DNA of 64,000 nucleotides, from NCBI RefSeq assembly GCF_947507565.1, contig NC_089191.1, positions 682,001 through 746,000 of the forward strand, in the 5' to 3' direction. The notes below the pieces were generated by a model. It was not told the DNA's origin. It did no database searches and saw nothing but the letters and a program-made list of their open reading frames with translations. Source of the stretch: Oscarella lobularis (taxonomy: Eukaryota > Porifera > Homoscleromorpha > Homosclerophorida > Oscarellidae). Below are positions 1 through 11,105 of the stretch, in pieces. The position numbers and the translations under genes are program-made. Position 1 is the first letter of the stretch. Every line of letters begins with the position of its first letter.

Positions 1-2
1 TG

Positions 3-3000
3 AATCAGCGCTTTCGCGTGCGTTTTCTCGATTTCGGAAACTCGGAGGCGACGACCGGCGACAAATTAAAATCGCTGCCGTCGGACTTCTGTCGTCTTCC
101 GGCGCAGTCGATCAAGTGCCGATTAGCTCAGTTTCCGGACGGTTTTCTAGACGACGCCGACATGAAGAAGTTCGAGGAAATAGTCTTGGATAAAGAAGTG
201 CACGCGGCGCTGGTGACGCGGAGCAGCGACGGCGTTCATCTTCTCACCCTAATCGACACGTCGACATCCACGGATGTTGACATCGGAAAAGAAGTGAGTC
301 GACGTCGTCTCGTGACGGAAATTGCAGACGCTCCCATTAGCGTCGGTGCGACCGTTCGAGTTTTCGTTGTGACGGCGAATTCGACGAATGAAATCTGGTG
401 TCAAGTGACGGACGAGAGTTTTGCTGGACTAATGACGGACATAGCGGACTGCTACGCGTCGTCTTCCGCACTGGCGGAAACGAAATTGGATAGAGTTGCC
501 AATGGGACGATTTGCTGTGCGAAATTCTCGGCTGATGATAGCTGGTATCGAGCCGAGGTGATTGGATCGGAGAGCGACGGCGGCGTTAACGTTCGCTACG
601 TTGATTTCGGCAATACGGAAGTCGTTCGACGTGAAAACGTCCGCGCTTTGAAACGACGCTTCGCCGAGAAACCTCGCTCGGCTTTCTGCGCCGAATTGGT
701 CGGCGCGAAGGAATCGAAGAACGTGAACTTGAATGAACTAGTTCGAAACAAGGATATGACGTGTACGGTGACGGCGATGAGAGGAAAGAAACCGGCGGTC
801 ATTCTCGTCGATCCGACGACGGGAAAAAGTCTCGTTGACGAATTGGAATCGATTCGAAGAAAAAACGCTCCGCCGTCTCAGCCGCCGCAACCGCCGTCTC
901 AGCCGCCGCAACCGCCGCAACCGCCAGCGCCGTCAATGACACCTGCTTATAAAGTCAATCCGTTTAAGATAGGTGACGTAATTTCGATTACGATTACCTA
1001 CGTTGAATCGTCGGGCGATTTTTGGATTCAGAGGAGTTCCAAGAACGTTGCTCAACTTCAGGAACACGTGCAGTTGTTCTACAAAAAGCTGACCGATCCG
1101 CGAGCCAACATCACCGCGCCGGAAGTCGACACGCCGGTCTGCGCGAAATCCGCCGCGGACGATACGTGGTATCGTGGGATCATCGTCGGAGCGAGCGGAA
1201 ACGAAGCGGAGATATTTTACGTGGACTACGGGAACAAAGAGACTTTGCAATTGAATCGACTCCGAAAACTGCACAAGGATTATAAAGCGTTACCAGCGTG
1301 CGTTCTACATTGTCGACTCGCCGGATTATCGACGGGAGCGTGGACGGATTCGGACGCCGAAGCCTTTGATGCGATCGCTGCCGATTACAACTACGAATTC
1401 AAAGCCGAGTGCAAAGCGTACGTCCGGGAAAGAAATCAATACGCCGTAGACTTGACGACGGTCGTTGGGAACGTGAATTTTAAGGCCGAATGGGAGAGAC
1501 GGCGCAAGAGTGCGTCCGGACCGTCGACAAGGCGCGAGGTTCCCGTGAGAACGACGGCGGCGACCTCGACGGAAAATTTGAAAATTTCAATGGCAACTCC
1601 GACGTGGAAGGCGGATGCGACTGAACTCATCTGCGTGGTCGGCGTTTTGCGCGTCAACCACATGTGGTGCCAATTTGTCAGGTCAACGGAATCGTTGCGC
1701 GCGCTCAGCGACGCGATAGCGCGCCACTGCGAAACGACGTTGACGTCCTTGCCGCTGGCGTCTCTCAAAGAGGGCGCGTTCTGCTTGTCGCGCTACGCCG
1801 ACGGCTGCTTCTATCGCGCGAGAATCAGGTCCGTCGATCGATCGACGAACAAAGTGACCGTACACTACGTCGACTTCGGTAACACGCAGGAGACGAACGC
1901 TGACGAATTGCGACCGATAACGCCGGACTTTTGCCGACTTCCGGCGACCGCGTTCGTGTGCAAACTGAGCGGAGTCGAACCAATCGACGGCAAGGAGTGG
2001 AGCAAGGAGGCGTCGGCCTACCTAGAGCGAATCACAATCGGAAAGAAATTATATGCGCGACGGGTAACGTCATTCGGCACGGGCATTGCCGTCGAATTAA
2101 TCGACTCGTCATCGGGATCGAGCGTTTCGATTGCCGCCGAGTTGACCAAGGAAAAGCACGCGAAAATCGCTCGTCGCTCCGACGGATCTTCGACGACGGG
2201 CGTCGCTCCGGCCTACGTGCTTTCGGGACAGAATCATGACGTCATGGTGACGTACGTCGAGTCGCCGACGCGCTTCTTTTGCAAATTCTCGCGCGACGAT
2301 CGCGATTTTGGACGAGTCGTCGCCGAGATGCGTCGACAGTGCGACGGAGGTCGTCCGTTTCCCGATCCTCGTCCCGGCAACGGCTGTTGCGCGCGCTACT
2401 CCGCCGACGGAAAATGGTATCGAGCGGAAATACGAGCAATCGAAAGCGACGGCACGGCGGAAGTTCAGTTCATCGACTACGGCAACGTCGACGTCGTTCC
2501 CGTCTCCGATTTGCGCGAAATGAGCGCCGGCGTTCGCGAAGTGCGCGCTCAGTGTCTCGAAGCGACGCTCGACGTCGCCAAGCCGATTTTCACGCCGGAC
2601 GAAATTGACAAATTCGCCGACGCCGTTCTCAATCAAAAGTTTTCCTGTCGAGTCATGTATCGCGACGGCGAAGGCAAAGTGACTGTTCAACTATTGGACA
2701 TGGAAAGTGGGAAAAATATCGCCGATCGGCTTGGAATCAAGCCGAGCTCCGCGCCGTCGCGAGCGGCACCCGGCGTCGCGTCGGCGCGTCTCTCGTATCG
2801 TCGTCTAGACTACGCCGTCGATACGCGACTTCGCGTCGCCGTGACGGCATGTGACGCCGACGGAGAATTCTGGGCGCAGGCGGTGACGGCGGCGGACGAA
2901 ATCGAGACGCTTATGGAAGAAGTGCGCGACGTCTATTCTCAATTGGACGCTCGTCAGGAATCATTGACGGGCGACGTCGGCGTCGGCTGCCCGTGTTGCG

Positions 3001-6000
3001 CCACGTTTTCCGTCGACGGGGCGTGGTATCGCGCGGAGGTCATTGCCGTTCTCGGCGACGGCGTCGTCACAGTGAGATTTATCGACTACGGAAACGTTGA
3101 GGACGTCGCCGTGGCGACACTCAAGGCACTACGACCGAGATTTATTCGCGTTCCGGCTCAGGCGGCGCTTTTCCACGTCATTGACGCAACGCCGCTGGGT
3201 GAAGATTTCCGCGCGGCCGTCGTGGACCAAGAAATCGACGTCGTCCTCAAAAAAGTTCGTCGCGCGGGAGAATTCGACGTTGCCGTCGACGTCGCCACGG
3301 AATCGTCGCCGACTCCGTTAAAAGACGTCGACGTCAACGTCGGATCGAGTGTCGAAGTCTGCGTCGCCGTCGCAGCGAACGATCCCGGCGACGTCTGGCT
3401 TCAGCTGACGTCAAAACTTGATGATTTGGAGAAACTCGCCACTGAAATGAATGATACCGAATCGCCGGCTCTTTCGTCGTTTCGTGTCGGCGAACTGTGC
3501 TGCGCGAAGTATTCCGTCGATGGGAGTTGGTATCGTGCCGTTGTCATCGACGTCAAAGGCACTGATGTCGAAATCCGCTTCGTCGACTTTGGCAACAGGG
3601 AGATCGTCGCTGCGACTGATATACGACTTCTTGAAGAGAGATTTCGTCACTTTTCGCCGCAGGCATTTCGATGTGTCGTCATCGCCGGAGCCGAGTGCTT
3701 GGTCTACGGCGAACACGTTCTCTGCAAGGTGGTATCCAAAAAAGAAGCCGGTTTTGAAGTGGAATTGAGCAAAGCAATAGAACACGCGTCGCTGCCGAAA
3801 TCTGGAACTTTTCGAGCATACGTGACTCACGTGGCTCGTCCTGGTGAAGTGTTCGTTCAAGTCCTGTCGCGCGACGTTGACGAATTGAACCTACTTATGG
3901 AGGAAATGGCGGAGAAGTACACCGCGCTCGCCGAGTCGGATTCGGCAATGCAATCGGCGCAGATCGGTAGCGTCTGCTGCGCGCAATATTCCGAAGACCG
4001 TAGCTGGTATCGGGGGGAGATAACGAACGTGACGGACGCCGGAGCAAGCGTTCTATTCATCGACTACGGCAACGAGGAGTTCGTCGACTGGTCGAAGGTG
4101 AAGGAATTGACGGGGGGCAAGGCGACGACGTTGCCGGCGCAGGCAATACGTTGCCAATTGATCGGCGAATGGAATAGCGATTATTTCGATTCGATCGTGA
4201 ACGATCAGGAAGCGGTGACGTTTCGCGTCGTCGACGACGGAAAAATCGAGCTCCATCCGACGTTCGACCCGACCGCCGTCGCCGTCGGCGACACGACGAA
4301 AGTCTACTTGTCGTACTTGGAACATCCGGATTCGTTCTATTGTCAGCCGGTCGCCACAGCCGACGATCTCGTGTCGCTCATGAGGGACTTGGGTTCGTAC
4401 GTCGACGACGCCGCGCCGCTCGCCACACCTGTCGTCGGCGCGAGCTGCTGCGCGCAGTATCCCGACGACGGCGGCTGGTATCGCGCCGAAGTGATCGGGC
4501 TCGTCGGGCGCGACGACGTGACGGTTCGCTACGTCGATTACGGAAATTCCGAAACGGTTTCCGCGCGATTGGTGCGCTGTCTCGACGCGAGATTTTTCTC
4601 GCTTCCCGCGCAGGCGATTCGTTGTTGTCTCGCTGACGTCGTTTCGTTGACGGAGGACGGTGCTTGGTCCGAGGCGGCGGAGGCGGCGTTCGAGGAGGCG
4701 ACGACCGATCGGACGTTGAAGATCGAAGTGGCGGCGAAGCATCCGGGGAACGTGTACGTTGTTAGAGTTTTCGACGTCGACGCTGGGATAAACGTCGGAG
4801 ACAAACTCGTCGCGGAAGGCGGCGCTATTCCGGAGAAGGCTAAGCTGGAGGAACATAAAAGTGAAGAAGGTAAATGATAGATTATATCCAAAATCAGTTG
4901 ATATCATTAATTCTCTTTGTCCTTTAGCCAAAGAAAGCGATGTGAACGAGGACGAGAAGAACGCTGCTGCGCCTGAGAGCGACGTGAACGAAGCGGCGGA
5001 GGACGAGCTGGAGGAACATAAAAGTGAAGATGGTAAATGATAGATTATATTCAAAATCAGTTGATATCATTAATTCCTTTAGCCAAAGAAAGCGACGTGA
5101 AGGGGAAGAACGCTGCTGCGCCAGAGAGCGACGTGAATGAAGCGGCGAAGGACGAGAAAAACGCCGCGCCTGAGAGCGACGTGAACGAAGCGGCGGAGGA
5201 CGAGCAAAACGCAGCACCAGAGAGTGCCGTCACACCGACGCTCGATGAAAGAGCCTCCGACAGCGGCGGCGGCGAAGAAGAAAGCTCGGCGCAGTCACAG
5301 GCTGTTGTATCGAGTCTCATTGAATCGGTCGTTGAAACGGCGTTGGACGAAACGGAAAAGGAGGTCCTGCAAAGCGTGCAACGTCTCGTCGATTCGGTTG
5401 TCGACGCCGCGCTAGTCGAGCTCATGGACAACGACTACAGCGACCTCGTTGAAATCAAGATGACGACCGTCGAGGACGGCGGACATTTTTGGGCTCAAAT
5501 CGAATCAACGACGACGATGTCGTATCAAACGTTGACGGAAGATATGAAAGAGGAATACGGCGACGTGCCGGAAGACGAAACGGCGCCGGAGAAAGAGATT
5601 CGCGTCGGCGACGTTTACGCCGTTGCTAAGGTAAGCGACGGGGCGTGGCATCGCGGACGAGTCGACGCGCTGACGACGGAATCGTGCGACGTGTTCTACG
5701 TCGACACGGGAGTTCGAGAATCAACCGTTTCGCGAGCGTCGATACGTCGATTGAGCGAGAAATTAGCAGGCGTTGGTTACCTAGCAACGCGCTGCGTTCT
5801 GAGAGGGATAGAACCGGTTGGAGAGGGAAATGAATGGGCTCCCGAGGCGAAAGCGTTTTTAGAGGAAATCCTTAGCGTTACCGTAGCTTACGGTCGTTTG
5901 TCGTCGCCGGACGGCGATGGCACGGTGCCCATTGACGTTTTCTTGGAGGCGGATCGCGTGAAAGGGTTTCAGCTGTCTAGTGGGCATTTGCCGTTGGTCA

Positions 6001-6305
6001 GTCGTCTCGTGCTGCCGACCGCCGACGGGTGCGATACGCCGTCGGAGTTTGAGTCGATTCGATGCGAGGTGGGTTCGATGCACGAGGCCCAGGAAGTTGC
6101 GAATCTGCTAGGAGCGAGTGGAGACGTTGGGGGCGGCGTCGATCTCACCGTTAATGAGGATGAGACTTCGACTGAGTTTGATAGAGAGAGTCCCCCAGAT
6201 GTGGCAAATGTTAGTGCCACGAGTTTGGGGCGAGATGATTTGCGTTTCATTTCTGTCGGCAGTTTGATGGTCGAAAAGAGGTATGCCAAATGGAAATCTA
6301 GTTAG
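3..6305 (+). CDS. Multi-Tudor domain protein (TDRD1/TDRD6-like), 5' end outside window
   Basis: Extended-Tudor proteins bind symmetrically dimethylated arginines of Piwi proteins and scaffold germ granules. Seen here: the frame is open from base 3, so the start lies upstream. A partial Tudor core (FLDFGN) opens the window, then eight full cores follow with the pattern C(C)A.(Y/F)S.D..WYRA....VDYGN, beginning near 511, 1138, 1780, 2386, 2996, 3498, 3977 and 4446. A tenth, degenerate copy near 5622 has VDTG in place of VDYGN. A proline/glutamine-rich linker lies near 870-935. Exons: to 4869, 4928-5032, 5083-6305, with introns of 58 and 50 bp that are near copies of each other. The acidic linker repeats NAAPESDVNEAAEDE-type units. 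No other domain is visible. Human TDRD1 and TDRD6 also carry several Tudor domains, but I cannot assign one-to-one orthology. Confidence 0.9.
4846..5160 (+). repeat. Tandem duplication of a small exon plus its intron
   Basis: The block containing the exon end (LEEHKSE), a complete intron and the following acidic exon start occurs twice, 163 bp apart. Intron copies 4870-4927 and 5033-5082 match almost base for base except for an 8-bp length difference just before the acceptor. A third partial unit of the encoded acidic peptide follows inside the last exon at about 5150-5215. Confidence 0.85.
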
Positions 6306-6460
6306 AAGTGTCCGGACTTATTATATTTTGATTTTCTTTTCTTTGTTGGGTAATTTTCTTGGTGTAGTTTTGCTGTTTTTCCTGATAACGTTAGCCTATG
6401 AACCAAGCAAGTGGTACACTCGCTGAACAGGTGCCTGATTTTTTCGTTGTGTTTAGCAAT

Positions 6461-6466
6461 AATAAA
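6461..6466 (+). terminator. Poly(A) signal AATAAA of the Tudor gene
   Basis: A canonical AATAAA lies about 155 bp after the Tudor stop codon. It is also the first base block of a repeat that recurs at about 6707, so a second AATAAA lies downstream just before the CELF gene. Confidence 0.6.
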
Positions 6467-6812
6467 TCTGATGTTGGTTACTCATAACTATTGTCTAAAC
6501 TCGTAGATACACGTGATTTCACTGCATAGGTGAAAACCAGCCGCAGAACAGCGATAGTAGAATTGAACGAGAAGCAGTTTATGTAGTCTAATGGTATCAC
6601 CATTAATTAAACTGCCGACAGAAACAAATGCAAATCACTCGCGGCACTATACACTAGCATTTGCCGGAGACTCTCTCTATCAAAACTCAGTCGAAGTCCT
6701 TTTCAATAAATCTGATGTTGGCATAACTATTGTCTGATTTACATGAAGTTTCAACATGTGACTCGTACACGTGATTCCACTGCACAGGCGCACACCAGCC
6801 GCAGATTTAGCG
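6461..6812 (+). repeat. Imperfect direct repeat between the Tudor and CELF genes
   Basis: About 6461-6555 and 6707-6812 share ordered blocks: AATAAATCTGATGTTGG, ATAACTATTGTCT, CACGTGATT, ACTGCA and CCAGCCGCAGA. Spacers between the blocks differ in length. The second copy ends about 15 bp before the CELF start codon, so the duplicated segment may include promoter or 5' UTR sequence. The remaining DNA of the 6306-6821 gap shows no ORF I can support. Confidence 0.75.
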
Positions 6813-6821
6813 TGAGAAAAG

Positions 6822-8776
6822 ATGGCGGCGACAAAAGTTGTAGCGAACGGCACGACGACGTCGAACGGATCGACGAGCTCGCCGTCGCGCGATCCCGATG
6901 CAATCAAGCTCTTCGTTGGCCAAGTGCCGCGCCACTTCAGCGAAGGCGACCTGCGTCCGATTTTCGAGGAGTACGGCCCGATTTTCGAGATATCGATCCT
7001 ACGCGATCGGCCGCTTGGACAGTCGAAAGGTTAGCAACGCTTTACTGACGCCCCGCCACCGCGAAACGTCGTTCCCGCACGCCCAAAGCCGAAGAATCGT
7101 GACGTCACCGACGCCATCTTCGATTCTTTTTGCAGGGTGCGCGTTTCTAACGTACTCGTCGCGTCAGAGCGCGCTGAAAGCGCAAAAAGAACTCCACGAC
7201 AAGAAAACGCTTCAAGGGGTAAGCGCAAATCGATCGGCGATAGGCGTTATCGAACGATTTTCTTCCTCGTTCCCCCAGATGGGGCACCCGCTCCAAGTGA
7301 AGCCGGCGGACACGCAGAAAAAAGGCAAGAATCGCACCTTTCGCGCGACCATTTATTTATTTGAATATTTATTCGTAGAAGAGGCAAAGTTGTTCGTCGG
7401 AATGATCCCCAAGGCGACGTCATTCACCGAAGAGGATTTGATGAAGACTTTTCGGCCTTTCGGAATCGTCGTCTCGTGCACCATACTGCGTACGCCCGAT
7501 GGAACGAGCAAAGGTATCGCGAAAAAAAAAAAACAAAGGGGAGGGGGAGGGACTTTTTTAATTAATTAATTCGTTTTTTTCAGGGTGCGCTTTTTTATCT
7601 TTTGGTAAGCAGGCGGACGCGCTCGCTGCCATAACCGAAGTGCACAATAGCCGAACAATGGAAGTCCGTACACAGCCAATCGATCAATAAATAAAAATTT
7701 GATTATTGACTTTGTAGGGTTGCAGTGCGCCGATTGTCGTCAAGTTCGCCGATTCGGAGAAGGAGAGAATGATGAAACGAACGCAGCAACAGCAGCAGCA
7801 ACAGCAACAACAACAACAGCAGCCGCCCTTCTCCAACGGTTCCATGCAGTTTCCCGTCTTCCCCGGATTCAATCCAGCCCACGCTCTCCTCCACCAAGCA
7901 AGTGAGGAGACTCATATACATGGAATAATGTATACAGATGATTTTTTTTTTTTCCTATTAGGTTTGCTTGTCGCCGCGCAGGGTCTCCAATCCGGCGGTC
8001 CTCCGCCTCCCCAGCAGCATCCCATCCCCGCTCTTCCGCCGCCTCAAACCCAGTCGCCCCAAACGCAGTCTCATTACCATCAAGCCCAGCAGGCGGGCAT
8101 GGGTAATCCGGCGACGGGGATGCCGAGTATGGGCATGGGCGGTTTTCCGCAACCGGGAATGGATATGGTCAGTCCGGGAATGTCCGGAATGAACGGACAG
8201 GGTCTGCCGCCCATGTCTCCGGAAATGATGAGTCAGGCTTATCAATATGCATGTGAGTATTTATTTTAAAAGAGGGGAGGGGAGGGGGAATGACGATTTC
8301 TCTCTATAGATCTTCAAGGATCTTTTAATCCGTACTTTCATCCACAGCAAACGCAAGCGCCAGCCACTTTTCTACGAGCTCCACAGAGAGAGGGTAAATG
8401 TTTCTATTTGATTACTTAATTTTTTATGATTTTTTTTCTTGCCTTAGGTCCTGATGGATCTAATTTATTTATTTATCACCTTCCCCAGGATATGGACGAT
8501 CTCGGTCTTCTCCAGACGTTCAGTCGCTTTGGCAACGTGATCAGTTGCAAAGTCTTTATTGACAAACACACGAACATGAGCAAATGTTTCGGTGAGAGAA
8601 GAAAAATTATAGATAAATTTCAATTTTTTAACTATGAAATTCTTCCCTCCTCAGGTTTTGTAAGCTATGATAACGTAGAATCAGCTGCCCACGCAATCCA
8701 AGCGATGAACGGTTTTCAAATTGGCCAAAAACGGCTCAAAGTTCAATTGAAGCGTCCCAAGGACAAGCCATACTAA
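6822..8776 (+). CDS. CELF: CELF/Bruno-family RNA-binding protein, three RRMs
   Basis: CELF proteins bind GU-rich RNA and control splicing, translation and decay. I build ten exons: 6822-7029, 7136-7218, 7279-7324, 7379-7513, 7584-7663, 7718-7901, 7962-8252, 8310-8393, 8448-8591 and 8655-8776. They sum to 1377 bp (458 codons plus stop), in frame throughout. RRM1 has KLFVGQVPR with the family lead DPDAIK; RRM2 begins KLFVGMIPK; the C-terminal RRM3 has [12 protein letters not shown] and AMNGFQIG...RLKVQLKR, a CELF signature. Between RRM2 and RRM3 lie a glutamine tract (about 7784-7820) and a Gly/Met/Pro-rich stretch. The third intron (7325-7378) appears to start with GC, is 54 bp and is open in frame. 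The start at 6822 is the first ATG in frame with RRM1. Confidence 0.93.
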
Positions 8777-9687
8777 GGTAGTACTCTCAGGTCAAGTAAG
8801 CATAGCGGTTTTTTCGTGAGGGATTAGCCTTTGCTCCCCCCGCTCCCCATAGAGAGAGGGCCTATCCGTGGACGAGTTTGTGCGTGTTGTATGTGTATGT
8901 GTGCGTATATGTGTCATTTTCATGCATTCATTGTAATTCGTTTTATCGTGGGTTGTCTTCTCGGCGTTTCCGTCTTCTCATCTGTGCGTCCGTCCGTGCG
9001 TTCGTTTCGTGCGTGGTGATCGTGGTGATCGTCTGTGTGTCCAAGGTAGGCCTAGTCAGTTAGAGGGGGATGCCACTTCATAGGTAAGCGTGTGAGGAAG
9101 TATCTCTTCATAGGCGAAAGCCATAGGATATGGGTACTTTTAGCTTTTTTAGAGAAGGTGGGGATTTCGCACCGCTGGCTACGGGAAGAACTTTATAGTC
9201 AGTAAGATTTATACGTATTTTTTTTCTTTTATGCGCGATGTATTTGTGCAACCTAATTTCTAGCAACAAAAACGACTTGGTCTCATCTACATGCAGTGCA
9301 GTGTAGAATGGTATACGGGGACTGGAGCTATCTTTTTGGTCCGAAGACGCGCGTTAACGATTGCGTTGCATTTTGAAAGTTTCGCCGCTTTCGGACGTTT
9401 TGCTGGTCAGGGAACAATCGCTGCAGTCACTTCGACGACGGAATGAAATGACTCAAACGATTGGAGTAGTCAAGATCGCCTCTTAGCGAGCAACGGGATA
9501 CGGCGGCTCTTCGATCAAATCGGCGAGGACAAAAGGTGACTTGCGCGACAAGAATCCTTTCTCCCGTACACTACCCTTACTGTTCTTACAAGCGGGAGGA
9601 GCGGGGCCCCTTTACGCGCTAAGAATGACGCGATGTATAGGTGAAATAGTCACGTGGTTTATTTAAAATCTAAACGACTGAGACCCA
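8777..9687 (+). other. CELF 3' UTR and intergenic DNA with a GU-rich stretch
   Basis: No gene recognised. About 8876-9045 is rich in TGTG/TGCG steps (transcript GU-rich), the kind of element CELF proteins are known to bind. No clear AATAAA is seen near the stop. From about 9290 to 9680 I see no ORF, RNA gene or repeat I can support. Confidence 0.4.
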
Positions 9688-9960
9688 TCACTCGTTCAAT
9701 CGTGTACTTTTGTGCACGTCACCAAGTTTCATTAAAAACGCAAAACACGTAAACTGATAGAGTACATAATCTAATGCATCTCTGTTTTCTTCAGGACGTG
9801 GGCGGAAAGTGGAGGCTACTTCGGACGCCACTTGGACCACGACATTGACTTGTTGTCTTAGTTCAAGTATTTCAAGGTACTTTGCTTTGTTTCCTCGACC
9901 GTCAATTGTTTTGTCGTGTAGTTGTTCCTCCAATCCGACGAGGCAGATGCAGCCATCCAT
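9688..9960 (-). CDS. Hypothetical 90-aa ORF starting inside the palindrome
   Basis: Open frame beginning MDGCICLVG in the left palindrome arm and reading outward, with a charged, helix-prone middle (KYLEILELRQQ) and no recognised domain, signal peptide or membrane segment. The mirrored right arm encodes a related peptide, and the indel between the two is 6 bp (in frame), a weak hint of past coding constraint. It may be a first exon, or chance coding within a mobile palindrome. Function unknown. Confidence 0.25.
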   Translation of the reverse strand: MDGCICLVGLEEQLHDKTIDGRGNKAKYLEILELRQQVNVVVQVASEVASTFRPRPEENRDALDYVLYQFTCFAFLMKLGDVHKSTRLNE

Positions 9961-10352
9961 CCTCGATCACCAACATTCATCCCTCGGTCGCCAAGAGGTT
10001 AAATAGGCGTCACCTCTGCAGAGGCTATAGAGTTGCCTCCCCGCGAAAGGCTGAGCACTGGCGGGTAAATCAGTGACGCCCCTTGGAATTGCACCTGCGA
10101 GTGGCAGCTGGGATGTCAGTCCACTCGCAGGTGCAATTCCAAGGGGCGTCACTGATTTACCCGCCAGTGCTCAGCCTTTCGCGGGGAGGCAACTCTATAG
10201 CCTCTGCAGAGGTGACGCCTATTTAACCTCTTGGCGACCGAGGGATGAATGTTGGTGATCGAGGATGGATGGCTGCATCTGCCTCGGCGGAGAACAGCTA
10301 CACGACAAAACAGCTGAAAGGCGGGGAGACAAACTGAAGTACCTTGAAATAA
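9868..10352. repeat. Large inverted repeat (palindrome) with 16-bp spacer
   Basis: Bases 9961-10104 are the exact reverse complement of 10121-10264 (144 bp checked base by base), and the match continues to about 9940/10285. Only 16 bp (10105-10120) separate the arms. Outside this core the arms continue with scattered changes and small indels to about 9868 and 10352, where both carry GTACCTTGAAAT-type ends. Transcribed DNA would form a very long hairpin. It could be a foldback-type transposable element or a recent head-to-head gene duplication; I see no transposase. Confidence 0.92.
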
Positions 10353-10408
10353 GAAAGAGAGACAGACGTCCATGCTGCACCCAATCGAAGTGTCTGGCCA
10401 ACATCTGA
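10265..10408 (+). CDS. Hypothetical 47-aa ORF, mirror copy in the right palindrome arm
   Basis: Begins MDGCICLGGEQLHDKT and aligns with the minus-strand ORF of the left arm for about 30 residues (KYLEI shared), then diverges and stops. It reads outward from the palindrome centre. No domain is recognised. It may be a broken or partial copy of the left-hand ORF. Confidence 0.2.
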   Translation: MDGCICLGGEQLHDKTAERRGDKLKYLEIRKRDRRPCCTQSKCLANI

Positions 10409-11105
10409 AACAAGCAATAAGTTACTGTATTAGTTTCATATGTTCTGCTGTTTTTTTCGTTTGTATAAATAAAAGCGGAAGGGAGAGAATCGCTAAATAT
10501 ACGACGCGTGTCTATCGCTTTCAATGCGCTTTTGAGAGCGATAGCGCAGGAATATTCAATAAGTCCAAGTCGCGCCCCAACCATTTGATGCGACGAAATC
10601 GCTTCGAACGCCGCCGCGCATGACTAAGTCTTCCTAGTCGAGCATGCCCCAAAGGCTTCGCAGCGAACACACGCGCGTCTCGCGAAAGGGCCCTCCACTT
10701 TCGAGTACAGCACCCCGATTCAGGAATATTAGTTCGCTAGCAAGCCGCCGCCGTACGTGTGCGATTTACCTTCGTAGCACTGAACTCGGTTCGAGAACGA
10801 GGCCTCGATGCGATGAAATCGTTCCGTCGTTGATTTCGGAGCGCGAGGACTCTTTGAACGCCGTGCATGACCAACGTCTTCTCATTCAGCAATCGAGCGC
10901 GTCCGAAAAGCTTCAAAAAAGACGCCGAAAGTTTCGAAACTGACGCCGTTGCATATGAATTTTGCGAGGCTTAGGCGCATGCCTGCGATCCTAAGCGCGC
11001 GCACGCTAGCTGATTTTTTACATACTTTTTAGTCGTCACATCTGAACGGGAAAAATATAAAACATTAGGAGAATCCTTCCCACCATTTACTGTCCGAGAA
11101 GCGTC
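10409..11105. other. Intergenic DNA with an imperfect direct repeat
   Basis: No gene recognised. About 10588-10657 and 10807-10913 share ordered motifs (GATGCGAYGAAATCG, then CGAACGCCG with GCATGAC, then an AAGGCTTC/AAAGCTTC end), with extra sequence in the second copy. The region is GC-rich, unlike the AT-rich flanks, and its identity is unknown. Confidence 0.4.

Noticed and set aside
4053-5054. 333-codon minus-strand frame over the Tudor gene end
   Set aside because: It is antisense to a strongly conserved Tudor coding frame and lacks any recognisable domain; GC-rich coding DNA leaves the opposite strand open.
7325-7378. Treating this CELF segment as plain coding sequence
   Set aside because: It would insert 18 unrelated residues between RRM1 and RRM2; a GC-AG intron fits better, though retention remains possible.
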